A stretch of 64,000 nt of DNA from Todiramphus chloris collaris. Its lineage: Eukaryota > Chordata > Aves > Coraciiformes > Alcedinidae. The stretch lies in contig JANVCC010000048.1 of assembly GCA_025345505.1 (NCBI GenBank), positions 4,198,640-4,262,639 on the forward strand, written 5' to 3'. Below, in pieces: positions 25,662 to 39,500 of this stretch. A program made the translations under genes and the position numbers. The notes beneath the pieces were generated by a model. It saw nothing but the letters and a program-made list of their open reading frames with translations. It was not told the origin of the DNA and searched no databases. How positions within the stretch are numbered: the stretch's first letter is position 1; each line of letters begins with the position of its first letter.

Positions 25662-28600
25662 GTTTATATGGCTGGGCTCAGCCTCAGCTAAAACAGCTGA
25701 TTTCAATAAAGAAGTACTGGCAGCTTTCAGGCATGCTTTCCCTCTTGAATCTAAGAGAAAAACAGAAAAGAGTTTGCAAACTTTTCCAAGTGGACCTGGA
25801 GGGGCTCACTTTCTAGAATTTGAATGTCTGGCAAAAGAACTCATGCTAATTATAACATCTCAATGCTCTCAGCTTCCCAAACCCTTTCCTGGCCTTTCCC
25901 CAGAGCAGGAGAAGGAATGTGCAAGACTCCTATTGCCAGTGAATGGTATACACAGGAGCTCCCATTTCTTCCCTTTCTCCAGCTGAACCCACACCTGCCT
26001 TGGACAGGTTCATCCATAGCAGCTGTGAAATGCATGTTTCATCCTTGCAGCTTGGAATTGCTAAGATGTGAGACCACAGCAAATTGAAAGCCCGTATCCT
26101 GCTAAGACAATTTGTCAGTCTTCATTTGTAGCAAGCTGTGTGGCAGTGCCACTGCTAGTTAAAGGGTCAGTATAACTTTCATTTCAGATTACCTACTCTT
26201 TTGGAGGGCCTCTATGTATTCCCACCTTTGGGATATAGAATTCCTTTTACAACAAGCCACAGATCTGCCTTGAAAAGCTAAGCCCGTAACAGAGTTCTTG
26301 AAAATGCATGCAAGGATGACTCGATTGTCTGCTCCTCTTTAGGGACTCTGTCTTCACAATGGTTGCATCACTACAGCAAAGAGCAGCTGGAAATCCACTG
26401 CATATTTTCAGACTAAACCTTTCCTTTGCTTAGTCAGACTGATTATGAGAAAATAGCTAAATGGTTTTGGTTTCTTAAACATTCTCCGTGAGATGCGTTA
26501 CAAAGGACATGATTTTTGAAGCTGGCCCAAACATCACGTGGGTTACTTGTGAGAGGAGCATGAGGAATCCTCCTGTATATATATCTCCGGAAAGCTGGGT
26601 ACAACAGGGATACAATATGATTCTGGGAACAGATGAGTATCCCCCCCAGGGACTCTGATTTGGTCTGGGACTGAGATGTCCTGAGGAAGAATTACACAGC
26701 TGGCCTCGCTTCCTTTTCCGAATGTATCTGTAGCACATCATCCAGCGCAATCCCTTGGATGTCACGATGCACCCGTATGCCAAGAGAATCTGCAACTGCC
26801 CAGCTAGGGCTGCTTTGTACAGTCCTTTCTGTACAGCAGAACAGTGGAAGCCACAACCTGACACAGAAAGCTTATCTTGTAAAAGAGTCCATTGTTCGAG
26901 CAGGAATTTTACAACGCTCTAAATATTTCTCTCTTTTTTTTTTTTTTTTAGCATTATTTTCATTTAAATAGCATGCCTTCTATTAAGACCTACTAGTTTA
27001 TGTCTCATTTTATATTTCTCCTCTGAACATTATTTTCTGTCTGTTCATTTATAAAGTTTCTTCTTTTTTTCACCCTCTTGTTTTTGTATGTGTAATGGCT
27101 TACTCATGTTTAATGAAAACAGTAAAATACCATGGAAAATGAATACATAGCAAATCATGTTTCAGCTACCGTCTCAGAGGGGAAATGGAGAAATCAAATA
27201 AAATGGTATTATCTCCTGAGCCCTGATAATGTCTATATATCTTTGTATGCATTCTTCACCTTTTTTGGTGTTCCTACCTTCTGATATTTGTTTGTAATTT
27301 GTGTCTCGAACTCCTAATACGTTATTCAAACAATGAGTACCTCCTAATTTCCACTATCTTTTCTGATAACCCTGAGCCTCTTTTTATCTCAAAAACTAAG
27401 CAAACGGGCCTGTTTTATTTTTATATGCTGTTTGCTGAGCCTCAGCTAAGCTTCAGGTTTGAAATACTCAGACTTACTGGAACCATAGGTTTGAATACAA
27501 GCAGGTTAATCCTTCCAACACACAAAATTGGAGTGCAGCACTGTGCTTAAGGAATAGGTTAAAATGGTGGGCTTTGCATGGGAACCTTAAAATCAGGTTT
27601 TCTTAGAGGCCTTCTCTTCTCAGAGAAGATGAGTAAGTTCTGAAGACAGAACCCCTCACAAACCATAATATTCCACTAGCAGACTCCTTTTTCCATTAGA
27701 GCTCAGAACATAAAGTGTGGTTCTGCACAGAATTCTTCTGCATCAGTACAGCACAAAAAAAGAAAGTAGTTTCTCCAGGGAGAAATGAAGACAGTTAGTA
27801 TACCGTAAATCCAAACCAACACTCTAAACTCCACCCAAAAATCAATAAGCAATCAACATAGATCACAAGGTACCCGAAATAAAATCATCTCAACATTCCT
27901 CTAGTGAACAGCTGTAATCCTTTTCTCTGTACCAATGAAATTATTCCAACAGATTTAAGAAGCAGAGTTTACATAAATCATTGTAGTGTGGGTTTGCACC
28001 TATGCATGAAGATTGTGCCTTCTTGTTGACCTACAAAGGTAGGAAAGCTGTTCCAGCTACTACTAAGACAATCATGGAATACCTGAGAGTCAGATCAGAC
28101 TTTTTTTATGGTGAAACAAAAAGCAAATGGCTGACAAATACCTGCAGTTCAACAGAAAGATACATTACTCATAATAATCCCACTTTTCAAAAATGTTTAT
28201 CTGTTTTAGGCACAGTGACAGGATGCCCAGACTGGTTACAGTGGGATTTGGTCTAGACTATTGCTCTAAAGGGAAATCCTCAAAGAAGCCCAAAGAGAAA
28301 GCAAACAACTTTTGTTTCGGGGAAAAAAAAAGCAAAAATAGTAATGCAACTTTTCTAAGTAACCAAGAACAAACGAACAGGATTGGTTTTTTGTACACAG
28401 CCTCTTTCCTCATCTACCACATCATTTCTCTAGGCAACACCTGTACTGTGGGGTAGCAACAAAATCTTCCCTGTAACCTTTGGATCCTACGAAAGTTATT
28501 TTCTCCATCTCTCAGACCTTCTTGGCTTCTCTCAGCACCATGCCACAAGCCTCTGGCTTCCTATTCCTTTGCCAGGTTCATACTGCACTTTCTTCATCAC

Positions 28601-29186
28601 ATTGTGTCCAAACATGCTCATAGGCCTGATGAGGAGGAACCACCTCCTCCTTCCCCAAGCCCCATATCAGTCTGTTAAGGGAAGACGTGTATAATTGTAA
28701 AAATACCCATAAAGCAAATGCCATCCAACACAAGACTTAATTTTAACTTCCACATATCCATGTGGCAATACCTGCCAGACCCAGGAACATGCATTTAAAC
28801 GTGCCACCTGGAGCACAGAGAAAAGATAAAGCTAATGTGTGTCTGTTGACCGAAGGCAGCCTAACCAGGTGTTCACACCAGCACCTTCAATAGCTTGTTT
28901 TCAAGCTGAGCAAGAAAAACAGAGTAGGATAAACTCTGGCAAAAAACCTACTTCTCAGTGGAGAGAAACCAACTGTCTGACATGACTCATGAAGAATGTC
29001 TCTGGGTAATGAATAAGAGCAGACCAGGGCACACCACTTAGGTTTATAGGTATTTTAATAGTATCCCATGAATAGCCAAATGGATATGTGTAACTGCTCT
29101 GACTTCATCCATCAGAAAAGGAAAAAATCATCTGCCAGCTAAACAAAGTCAGTATTCACATTGTGTCCTGGCAGGAAACTTTAATT

Positions 29187-29224
29187 ACACACATATATAT
29201 GTACATTATATACGTATATGTGAG
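29187..29224. repeat. Alternating AT/AC near-palindrome
   Basis: CACACATATATATGTACATT followed by ATATACGTATATGTG is nearly self-complementary and alternates purine and pyrimidine. Confidence 0.85.
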
Positions 29225-32200
29225 ACATAACCTGTGATTTTTTGTCTCACCCTGACCTTGCCAATAAGCTTCATAAAAAATGAAAGAGCCAACGAAAACC
29301 AAAGCTGGCCAACCCATGTCTCATTAACACAAGACGTATCACTGCTGTTTTAACCAAAGCTGCTGGCCTGGGCTCTTGGAGTAACTATTTCATTTACACA
29401 GGGCCTGGTGCCTCCTGCTAGGATTTAATAGCTGTGAAACTCATGTTTTCAGCCTCCAAGTCATGGCCCAAATGTCACCAATCTCTTCACTACTACGCAG
29501 AGCACGACAAGGACAAAAATGAAGTAGAAATATCGTAGCATTTTCGCTGGGAAGATATTGCATTAACTCCACAGAGACAATGTCTATCTGAAAGCAGTCT
29601 GATTTTTCTCACAAGTATCTCATGTCAGTCATGGAGTAGAGCCAGGTAGGATTTCCCTCCTATATATCTGCAACCTAAAGCAACTGGGGGATTTTATAAA
29701 TCCTACGGGCAAGAAAACTCTTCTTTGCTTCCAATGTTGTGCTGGTATTAGACTTTTTTACCATATTTTTGCTGCATTCAAGGAAGCTTTTGCTTGACAA
29801 CCCTCCTGTGAGGGCTCTGCCTACTTTCTGGTCCTCTAAAACGGCTCTGTATGACACCAATCAATGTGATCTCTAAGGACAAAGTCACAGAGGGTGATAT
29901 CTTGGAGTCAGCTCCAGGTCTAAATCCATTAATAAAGTGTCCATGGGGGGAGCAATTACCTTCCTCGGGGTCCAAACACAAGCTTCATCTGTCTTTTAGA
30001 ACAAGCCATCAAAACAGGAGTCCGATGCTGACAACAGAGCCATGACTAAATTTCTGATTACCAGCCCAAGGGGAAAAATACGTCAGTGTCCAAACCTGAT
30101 CTTAGGTCAAACAACTCAAAGGCTCTTCAAGGCTCCAAACAACAGCTAACTTGCACCATTGACTGCCAGAAAGCCCTGCACCATAGCAAAGCAATGAAAC
30201 AGAACTCATAAGCCCTTTCTCCTGTGCCTCCCCTTCTGCAGAGCCTGGATGAGTCCCTAGCCACCTGTCAAGCTGTGCCTTACCTCCTGTACTCTTTGGC
30301 ATCTTGCTCTTTTCTTCCTACATGTCATTCATGTGCCAGCAGAGCTGGCCACCCAACAGCTTCTACGGTGAGTCATTCCTCTGAAAAATACTGCAGAAGA
30401 TCTCCGATTCTTCCCATCTTTTTAAAGAGTCCTTCAATAGTTTTCACATTTGGTGGCATTTTCTTTAACAGTCGTGGTATTTTTTTTTTTTTCGGTCTGT
30501 TGCTAATCTGCAAATAAGGTTAAAAACTGAATATATACACACTGCTGAAAGTTTTATTGGTGGTGTATGTTTAAGTTATCACACAGACCCACGAGAGGGG
30601 AAAGTGTCTCAGCTTCTAATTGTGAAAGCAAAAATCTTCTGAAGGGGAGCAGCAGAGAAGATCAAAGAATTTGGCAGTGTATATATCCTGGAAACAAATG
30701 CTTTTCATTTCTTTCAAGGGTGAATAAAACAGAGATATTAAAGGAGAGAAAAAAAAAATCTTTTTAACAATAACTTTAGAGGTTATACCTCACCCTGATT
30801 TTTCAGTAATCAAATACCTTATCAAGCAAAAAGATATTTTAATTTGCTATTTTAAAAGCTCCCCAGCTGGAAATAGTGTAATCTCTAAAGGAAGGAGTGC
30901 CAGATGCATAGGACAAGAACAGTAAAAGCTCTAACCCAGCAGTCTTCCTCTTATCTTCACTGGTAAGAGGAAATGAATGAGTCAGCAGATCAGAGAGGGA
31001 GAAATGGAGTGTGTCGCTCCAGTAGTTCTAAAACATATGAACCCAAGAAAGTGTCTGATTTATCAGGCAAACTTTAAATGTTAATAAAGAATTTCATTGG
31101 AAGTCAAGGGAAGGATTTCAAGTTTGATAGCGTAATAAGCCAGTTTCTTTGTAGCAGTCATTATTTTGAATCTTTGTTTAGCAATAATACCAAGTTCTCC
31201 CACGGCATTTTTCATCATTTGACCAGAAACTGCTTTACTAAGGAGTTCAGTATTTTTACTGCTGTTGAATTGAAGCAAAAAGAATAATGTAAAATAAGAA
31301 GTGAATCTTGTTTGATAAGACATTTCAAGAGTTACAGGATAGTGCCATGTGATCCAGGCTACAAGAAAAAACACAAACAAGTTTCCGTATTTGCCTTTGA
31401 TTGATTAGATTGCACTGTTCTTGCAATGATAAGAGTGTTAACTAAGATTCTGATGTGTTTCTTAAATGGCAGCAAGCTGTCAAATACTATAAAATTAATT
31501 TAGCATTGAAAAAGTGTTTCAAAAGAAAACCATTCAAGGAGAGAAATAATCAAACCCCATTTAAAAGGTTCCAAATGTTTCAGAGAGTTTTAGATAAATA
31601 TTCCATACTTTAAAGGGTCAATTCCATATATTTAACCATCAGTCTGACTGTAAAGCTGCAAATCTCTCATATTCTCACAGGACTGCAATACTAGTTGCTT
31701 TCTCACAATCTGGAATGTTCTCAAAATACAAGTCTCTTTCAAAACACTTTCATATTTTTACCTGTGGTCATAGATATATGTGATAAAAGACTGTTCCACT
31801 TTGGATTAAAGATATTGACTAAAACACATTAAGCCTGCTAGGAGAGTTGACTTTTTAAACCACGTTCTATTTATTTCATTATGCACGGGTAGAATCTAGA
31901 TAATGTATTTCGGATTACTTGTATGTTATAGGTTCCTAGAACAAACCTAAATAAGAGCTCTTACCATTTTCCCATTTCCTCACAGTAAATAACTTGTAAG
32001 ACTCATACTAGTTGACCAGCTACAACAATCTAAACATCATAGGAGGTTCTTTCCGTCCTTAATTTCATATTTTAAATGGCACCCTCTACATGAAAAAAAA
32101 AAGTACAGAACATAAAAATTTACATGAATAGTCCAAATTTCAAAGGTGTCTTCATGAGGCATGCAGAATTTTTATCTTTCTTTGGTAGCCTGTGGGAAAT

Positions 32201-34424
32201 TGAAATCAGACACCAATAATTCTCATTTTGCTCTGGACTGGTTGGAAAAGTGTGGCCCTAATATTTAGACCATGTGAATTGTTTTTTTCTGAGGAGCATT
32301 GACATACTGCACACATAAGAAGAGACAATCCAGACCCTGTTGTTGCACAACCAGGCCTCAGAGGTATAGGGTGAAATTCTCCTGCTCTGCAGAGGTCTAC
32401 TAGGCAAGAGCCATCAGCTTCTCAGGGACAGTTTTTTCAAGTGCACGTAGGGGAATCTGTTACCTACAAAAATAATAGCATCTCTATATGAGCTTTTTTC
32501 AACCTTTTGTCCAAGATCCGGTAGCAAACACTGTAGTATGAATTGTGACTGCATTGACACTGTGCTCTCTGAGCATGGATTCCTGTTCAGGTTTACTGGA
32601 GTCACACTGAGCATTTACATTTCCTTTCCTTAATGAGAATATATAGGCTCACCGCCTCCTTCATTCTCACCAGGCAGTAAGGGTGGCTGTCATGGAGAGA
32701 GGATGCTGCCTCCCCACACCCCCTACTCCTTTCTTTGCTGCATTTGCTTGACTTTCACTCTCACTGGCAAAGTCAAACATGGGAAGTGTGGACCCATTAA
32801 GAGATTATTCCCAAATTCTTAGCCTGAAAGTCATCAATAAGCACGGCTGGAGAACCATTTTAAAACAGCAGCTCCTGAGCATGCCATCGCCAGTAGCTAA
32901 TTCTCATTCAAATGAAACAATGTGAATGAGACGCTCAACTGCTTTATTAGGAGTAGGATCACTCAGGCATAGCGTACAGCTTTGGTCCAAAATGAGCTTT
33001 CTCTAACCGGATGCCTTGCTAAGGCAGGGTAAACAGTGACCACCTGCTATTCTTTGAGCTGCAACCAAAGCACAAGAAGCACTTTTTTTATCTTAACTAG
33101 CGTACAGCCTGAGTTGCATATCCCCATGGACATTAATCAGCACATTTAGAGCTATAGCGCTATCAAAAAAAGTAATATTTTAAATTTATTTTCATAAAGT
33201 ACAGGGTCAAAGTGAATGTTAATCTTTAACGGGATGAAAATATGTCATTTCCTTGTGGGAATTAAAAAGTAGGCATAATCTATAACTGACACATAGAGTA
33301 GACAATAAGGCAGTCAGCTTTATCCAGGAATAAAATATTTGGCATTTTAGAGGCGTATTTTCTATGAATTATTTGAAACACAGACAGAACTATGCCTCGG
33401 CTGTGAAATTATTTCCTGGCATTCGTCAAAGCTCTTTTCCACTAATTAACAAAACATCTTCAATCAGTGATTTCTGTGTTTATTTATTAAATCGGCCACA
33501 ATACATTATAAGCCAGGTTGCCAAGTTGTCTTTTATTTTATAGAAATAAAATTTAAAAATCAAATCCAGAACTGGAATACATGCCTCTAAGTTTCAGGGT
33601 GACATTCAGGTATTAGTAGAAATTACTTATCTCAATATTTACACTTTATTCCTGGGATTCCCAGTCTGAAATTCAGAATATTATCTCTTAGATGAGCTCA
33701 GTATTTACAAAGCATGAAATTTCTTTATAAATTATGGCATTTAAGTGCTTTACACGATTATCTGACCGGTCAGTGCTTTTCTATGGCTTGGTCTTCTTAA
33801 AGTGTAATATGCAAGAAACAGGAAAAGTATCTGTATTTCCTGTAAAGAAAGAGAAATTCAGTCCTGAGAAGTTTAGGGAAACTCTTTTTGACTTTAATTG
33901 TATTATGCAAATATAAAACTGGAGTGGTAACACCAGTTAATTTCTCTCATTTTAGTTATGATTTAGATAGAGTAATTGACTCCAGATTTGCTAAAGAGAT
34001 TAAATGTTTGTGAATGTTATGGATTAAGATAATATTGTAAAAGTTCAGAATGCTGCACAAAAATATACACTCCTGCCCAGAAATCACTGTGCCCTCTTCA
34101 ACAAATAAAAGCCACTTTTTGGGTAAAGGCAAAGCTACTGTTTGACAAGGCAAAATGCTGCTACACAGCAGGATGGGAAAACTGGGGAGCCCAACCCCCT
34201 CTACTATGAAGAAAACCCTGCTTTTATGCCTTTTTTATGCTGTCTATTTGCCTTCATCTAAATAAGGTTCAGGTCCAGATGTCCACAGCTCACCGCTGCT
34301 GTGGGACTTCTGGTGGGACTTAGGTTGGAAAATGTGCTTTTTTGTCAGGTTGGTAACATTAACCACATTTTCTCTGATTCTTTTTTGTTTCATATACATG
34401 GTTGAGAAAGTAAACGTAGGTGTC

Positions 34425-34745
34425 AGGGAGCTGAGAGGGGCCAGGGGCTGCTGAGGCTCCCTGGAGCAGGCAGAGAAGGATCTGGCAGGTGGGACCCATC
34501 TCACCAGCCCAGCCAGGGAGCAGGGCAGCCTCCCTGGGGATAGAAATAGCCAAGGCTGGGCAGGACGTCAGCCCATGGAAGCTCCCCAGGGTAGGAGGCC
34601 AAGCAGGGCACAGCTGTGGAAGGGCTGGATGCAGCATCTCATGGCTGAGGCAGGGACTAATGGCCCTGGCCTGGGCTGAGGTGGTGCCTGGGGAGAAGAC
34701 ATTATGGGCCATGGGTGCCCTCCATGCCCTGATCATACAGAAGGG
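34425..34745. other. GC-rich, CpG-poor block
   Basis: About 320 bases are strongly GC-rich between AT-rich flanks, yet only about two CpG sites are present. Frames of 97 and 125 codons run through it on opposite strands simply because stop codons are rare in GC-rich DNA. I recognise no domain. A decayed, long-methylated GC-rich repeat such as an old LTR or LINE 5' part is the most likely explanation. Confidence 0.4.
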
Positions 34746-35394
34746 TGCTTGTTACAGAAAACAAAGGGATTTAAAGTTATAATCATGCTGTCAGTTGTCT
34801 TTAGGACAAGTATTTCCAGGTTGAGCATCAACAGAAAGGAGACTTGAGGCACCAAAGTGCCAGTGCTCTGCTTTGTGCCAGCTGCAAGACAGCGAGGTTT
34901 CCTGGCATCCCATTCCAGAGCAACAGACACAGTCTAGAGACACTCTCATGTGCTGGCTGTCCTCAGCCAGAATTTGGTTGAGTGCACATTGGGCAAGTAC
35001 ACATCTTCAAGCTGAGAAATGACTGGATGGGCAGAAATTTTTCAAAAGCAAGAGCATACCTACCTCAGTTCAATACATACATTTCCATCACTATGTAGTA
35101 TTATTAACTAATGATCTGCTTCTCTTTTGCTATACCTTATTTCTTTTAATAAACTGGACACTTTTCCAACTTTTGGGTTGGTGAACTGAAGTGTTTTTGA
35201 TAGCTTTGCTCTTTTTAAAAAAATATGTAAAGTGATCAACATAAACTTTTTTCCACAAACCCTGTTTTGCTGCCTTCTATTTACCTTTTCCAGTATCAAT
35301 TGAGTATTAGATTGGTGCTTTCAGAGAACTACCAGAAATTATTATATATCATAAAACTATGTTTATAATCCATGACTGTGTACCTGGAGCACAA

Positions 35395-36560
35395 CTTACT
35401 TTTTTGTGCACACTTCCCTGCTTTCACTGACATTGAATTTTATATTGAGATGTGAAGTTCTTCTGTAGTTGTTCATGATCCTTTTGTAGCTTTTTGGAGT
35501 CAACTTCAAAACAGCCTATGCCAAAAGTGTCTATACAATGTAGAGACTTAACAGTGACTGACAACACATTTATCCTCATTTGCAGATCCAGGCTATGCTG
35601 CACTTACATATGTCCCAATACTGATCTTAAGAAGATTTTGCAAATTTTTTGGTACCTAACCCTTCTCTATTTCTCTGTTGTATAAAATTGTCATTTGTTT
35701 CTAACCTTCTTTGATCACCCAATAATCCATAAGAAAAATTCATCTGTTATCCCATGAGTGCTTAGTTTCTTTAAAAGAGATTTTTTTTCAAATGGTTTTT
35801 GAAAATCTATACACATTATATCCTTTGGATCATCCATATACACATGTTCATTTATTCTTTCCTCACCTATACCAAAACTATGGCTTTCATCAAAAGCCTG
35901 TTCCCAAATACATTGTATTCCTCACTGCATTAGTAATTTTATTCATTATCAAGTTTTTTCATTTCTACTGTTTTGTGGAAATCGTATTTACTGATTCATA
36001 TTTCCTAGGATCATGAGTGGAGCTTTTCTTCAAAGTCTGATGCCATGATTCCCATCTGTTTTCCTCTGACAATAAGACAGATTTAGACAATAATCACAAG
36101 TGTCATTTAGCAATTCAACAATTTTATATTTACCTTTTTTTTTTTTAGAATTCTAGAGACAATGCTACTAAGTTCTAGTGATTTGTTATTCTTAATTGTA
36201 TTCATTTCTTTTAAAACTCCTTCATTGATGCATCTGTCTGAAACATTTCCTCAGGCTTATTTCCTTCAAAGAAAGACTGTGATATGGGAACAATTCAGTC
36301 AGCCTTTCTGCAATCACTATATATTGCACAAATATTCCTATTATTTCTTATTCATACCTTGGAACTAGACTACCTTTCTTATTCTGATAGTTTTGAAAAG
36401 AAAGCTTCTGTATCACTAAAGATTTGCTTCTCCAAATCTTTAAGCATGGTTTTTTGTGATTTTGGCTTTAACTTGTCAAGGATTATGGTCTTTTCTAGCC
36501 TTCTTTCCCAGACATCATTGTCACTTTTTACTTTTGAGACATGTTCCAGATTTTACCCAT
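35395..36560 (-). mobile_element. Ancient LINE reverse-transcriptase domain (CR1/Jockey superfamily), heavily decayed
   Basis: Conceptual translation of the minus strand in shifting frames gives the landmarks of a non-LTR reverse transcriptase in the right order. First is the pre-RT helix VLKEMNTIKNNKS (about 36148-36220). Next is DPRKYESVNTIST, matching the DPxNYRPVSLTS block (about 35968-36012). Then comes CIDFQKPFEKKSLLKKLSTH (about 35751-35819), matching the LDFSKAFD block. RSVLGH (about 35607-35627) matches the QGSVLGP block. A decayed ANEDK (about 35569-35584) sits where FADDTK is expected, and NIKFNVSES (about 35418-35446) where MKFNxSK is expected. Stops and frameshifts are frequent and the catalytic DD is lost. 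The stretch upstream to 36560 reads coding-like but is unassigned. The copy is far older than the CR1 tails elsewhere. Confidence 0.8.
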
Positions 36561-39500
36561 ATACTTGTACTTTCTTTTTCCTTTACTCTAACTTTCTCCT
36601 TTACTTTTGAATTAATTCCCTTTTAAAACATTCCCTTTAGTTGTCTTTTTTCAAACTTCCTAGAAATTTAGGAGGTGGGGGAGAACTCTTTCTCTCTCAC
36701 ATGTGAAATTTAAAGACAAAAAAATTCTCAAAGTGAAAGGAGATCCTTCAGGGTTATTACCCAAGCAGAGAACACAGCAGCAACAGGCTTATAGTTTATG
36801 TCTTCAGGCATGAATAGAGTAACTTTAAACAAGGCTTTAATACATATATGGGAATGAATTAACAGTAGGTAGCCTTAAAATCTCACTAACAAGACTCCAA
36901 TCTCTGAGCTGGAGCTTAAGAGTCAAACATCTTCTAATGTCACATGATTGTTAGCTTTAAGTGAGTGGGACCTTACTCATTCCTAAATTTCCCATTCACC
37001 TAAGCCTACTTAAATAATCAGGTTTTTATAGCTTTCTGTATAATTTATAGCTGATAGATCACATGTGATAAAACTGTGGAATTAATATAACTAGCAGATA
37101 TAATGGATTCTCTGATTAATAGATTCTCTACATCTCTGGCAATATTTAGCAGACAGCAAATAATATACTGGTTTTTAATTAGTACCTACTGAGAGAATTT
37201 TTTCCATTTCAGATTATTATGGTTATTTATTATACCACTTTTAGGGACGAAAATTTGAAAAGGTTGAGCAGTCTTCTTTTGCAGGAACCATAAGACTACC
37301 TGAGAGTGTCCCAGGTTTTTTTCCTAATTCTACTACCTCTTCTCTCCAGTCATACATGTCTCTCAAGGGTGATTGTCCTTGTCCCACAAAGATTCTCTAT
37401 TCTTCATTAGAACACCAATCCATGTCCTTTTCTCATATCTTTCACTTTGTCTTTCACCTTGCAACCATCTGTGACTGTTAGTGGAACTCTGAATTCAATA
37501 AGCATTTTGGCTGACTCGTATGGGTTCTTCCAGTCTCTTCCTACCCTATTTTGAAGCTTCTCTTTTAACCACACACTCATTCAGATAATCCCCATTGAGA
37601 CTCTTATTATTATTGTCCCACCAAGCTGTGCAACAATAGCCAATATTGCAAAGTCATTGAACAAAAAAAACATTGAACCTGCATATTTCTTGCCTTAGAT
37701 CACCTAGTGCATATGACATTGGACATCAGTGGCCATCCAAGAACTGATTTGCTTTTTGCCTAAGACTCTTCAGCAGAGGGGTTGAATATCAAGAGGAATG
37801 TCTGTGGTGGAGGGGTAAATCCCTTATGAGAGTCAGTGTCAGAAAGTTACTCTTACCAGGGAAGTTATAGAAGATGGAGGTTAAAATTCCTACTTCAACT
37901 TACACTTGCGATTTTTCCAAACTAATTTGTCCCTCCCTAGTTAAGAAACAGTCATGAGATACATTAGAGTGCCACCACTTAAGATAATGCTAGTATCCCT
38001 TCAACACACATCTATAAAAATTCACTCTGGCCAGAGGTGCTTAGCCTTTTGTGCTGCAAAATACAACATTTGCAACTGTGACAGCCTAAGGGTTGAGTTC
38101 AATTTGCATTAACATTTAAATACATTTACATACACTTGTCCTGAAAAAAAAAAAACACGGTGAAACCCAATACTTGTTATTAAGACTTAACTGAAAATAG
38201 TAGGCGAAGGTTGTATTTAATGAGAAAAGAAATAAGACAAGACAGAGAGAAAATTATGGCATCTATGAAGTGTACGCAATATTCTTTCACTGAATATTTT
38301 ATTTACCAATGAATTCTGGCTAATCTGAGAACGATTCCATAAGGAACATCTATTATTCCATTCCAGATCAAATAATTTATGGATTAAAATATGTTTGGTG
38401 TGATACGAGAGGTTGATAGATTTTCAATACTATTCACCATTTCTATACAAAATGATCATTCCTTCCAGGAAAACACAGTAAACAAACAAAAACCTACCAA
38501 ACAAACAGAAAAATCAGAGGCATGAAAAAAAAGGAAATAACTTGTCTTTTTAACTTTATTACTATCTCTTTTCTTTTTCCCCTCTGTTACCTTCTTCCTT
38601 CTGTTTCATTCTCACTCTTTTATTTGAAACAGCACTTACAGAGTTGTTACAATTTCAGCATAGGAACATATTGACATTCCTGGTAACCACAAAAATAGTG
38701 AGAAGAGAAAACAGCATCTCAGAAAAGCAAAGCTCATTTTAACAGGCTGTATGTAGTGAGAGCTGGCAGGGCCACGCCCTAAGAGCTGCATGTGGATGAC
38801 TCTTCTGAACATGACTTTTTTCCTTCTTCAAGGAAAGGCCACATTCCAGAAAGATGCCCACAAAATAAATTTAACTGGAGCTTGCAAAACAACAGGTCCA
38901 AAGGAATGTGCACCGGTGGCTTATGAGCTTTGTGCTAGGAATGTAATGCAGGTGGATAATGTGACACAGTGCCCCCATAAGCCACTTGTTTTAGACTTTT
39001 GATGATCCCTTAACAGAGGTGTAGGTATTGACATCCTAAGGAAATCCTGGAGTTGCCTTCAAAAAGGTTGGCTGTGCTTGATGATCACTGATCAGCGCTT
39101 GCTGTAGTATAGATATCCCTGTCAGATAAATCTTTTTCCACCAGATTTGCGGTCGATCACTCAGGCTATTCCCCAAAAATGGGGATGCAACCTTCTTTCC
39201 CAGTGGAACTGGAGTTTTTATCCCTTTCCACAGATCTCATCTTGGGAAAAGGCAGTCAGAAAACGTAGCGTGCCTTCAAGCTTCATGTTCTTAATACCTC
39301 TTTGCTTTGCTTTACATCCAATTTTAAGATACAGAGGTATATTTACTTTCATATAGGTAAATATATCTGTGGATTGTCAGCACAATATATCTGTACAGTG
39401 CTGCCAAGACACTCATAACAACAGTACTGTTTTCTCTGTCTCAGACAGCCTATGAATTTAGTCATAGCCTTTATTGTCTTCAGCTGATAAATGGCCTTTT

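Larger units (their letters stand above)
24961..35394. other. Unassigned non-coding sequence
   Basis: No gene is recognised in this 10.4 kb. Small repeats are listed separately. It also has an A-rich (AAAAC)n-like patch at 25494-25527 and T tracts at about 26934-26950 and 30480-30492. A GC-rich block near 34.4-34.7 kb stands out. Confidence 0.5.
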
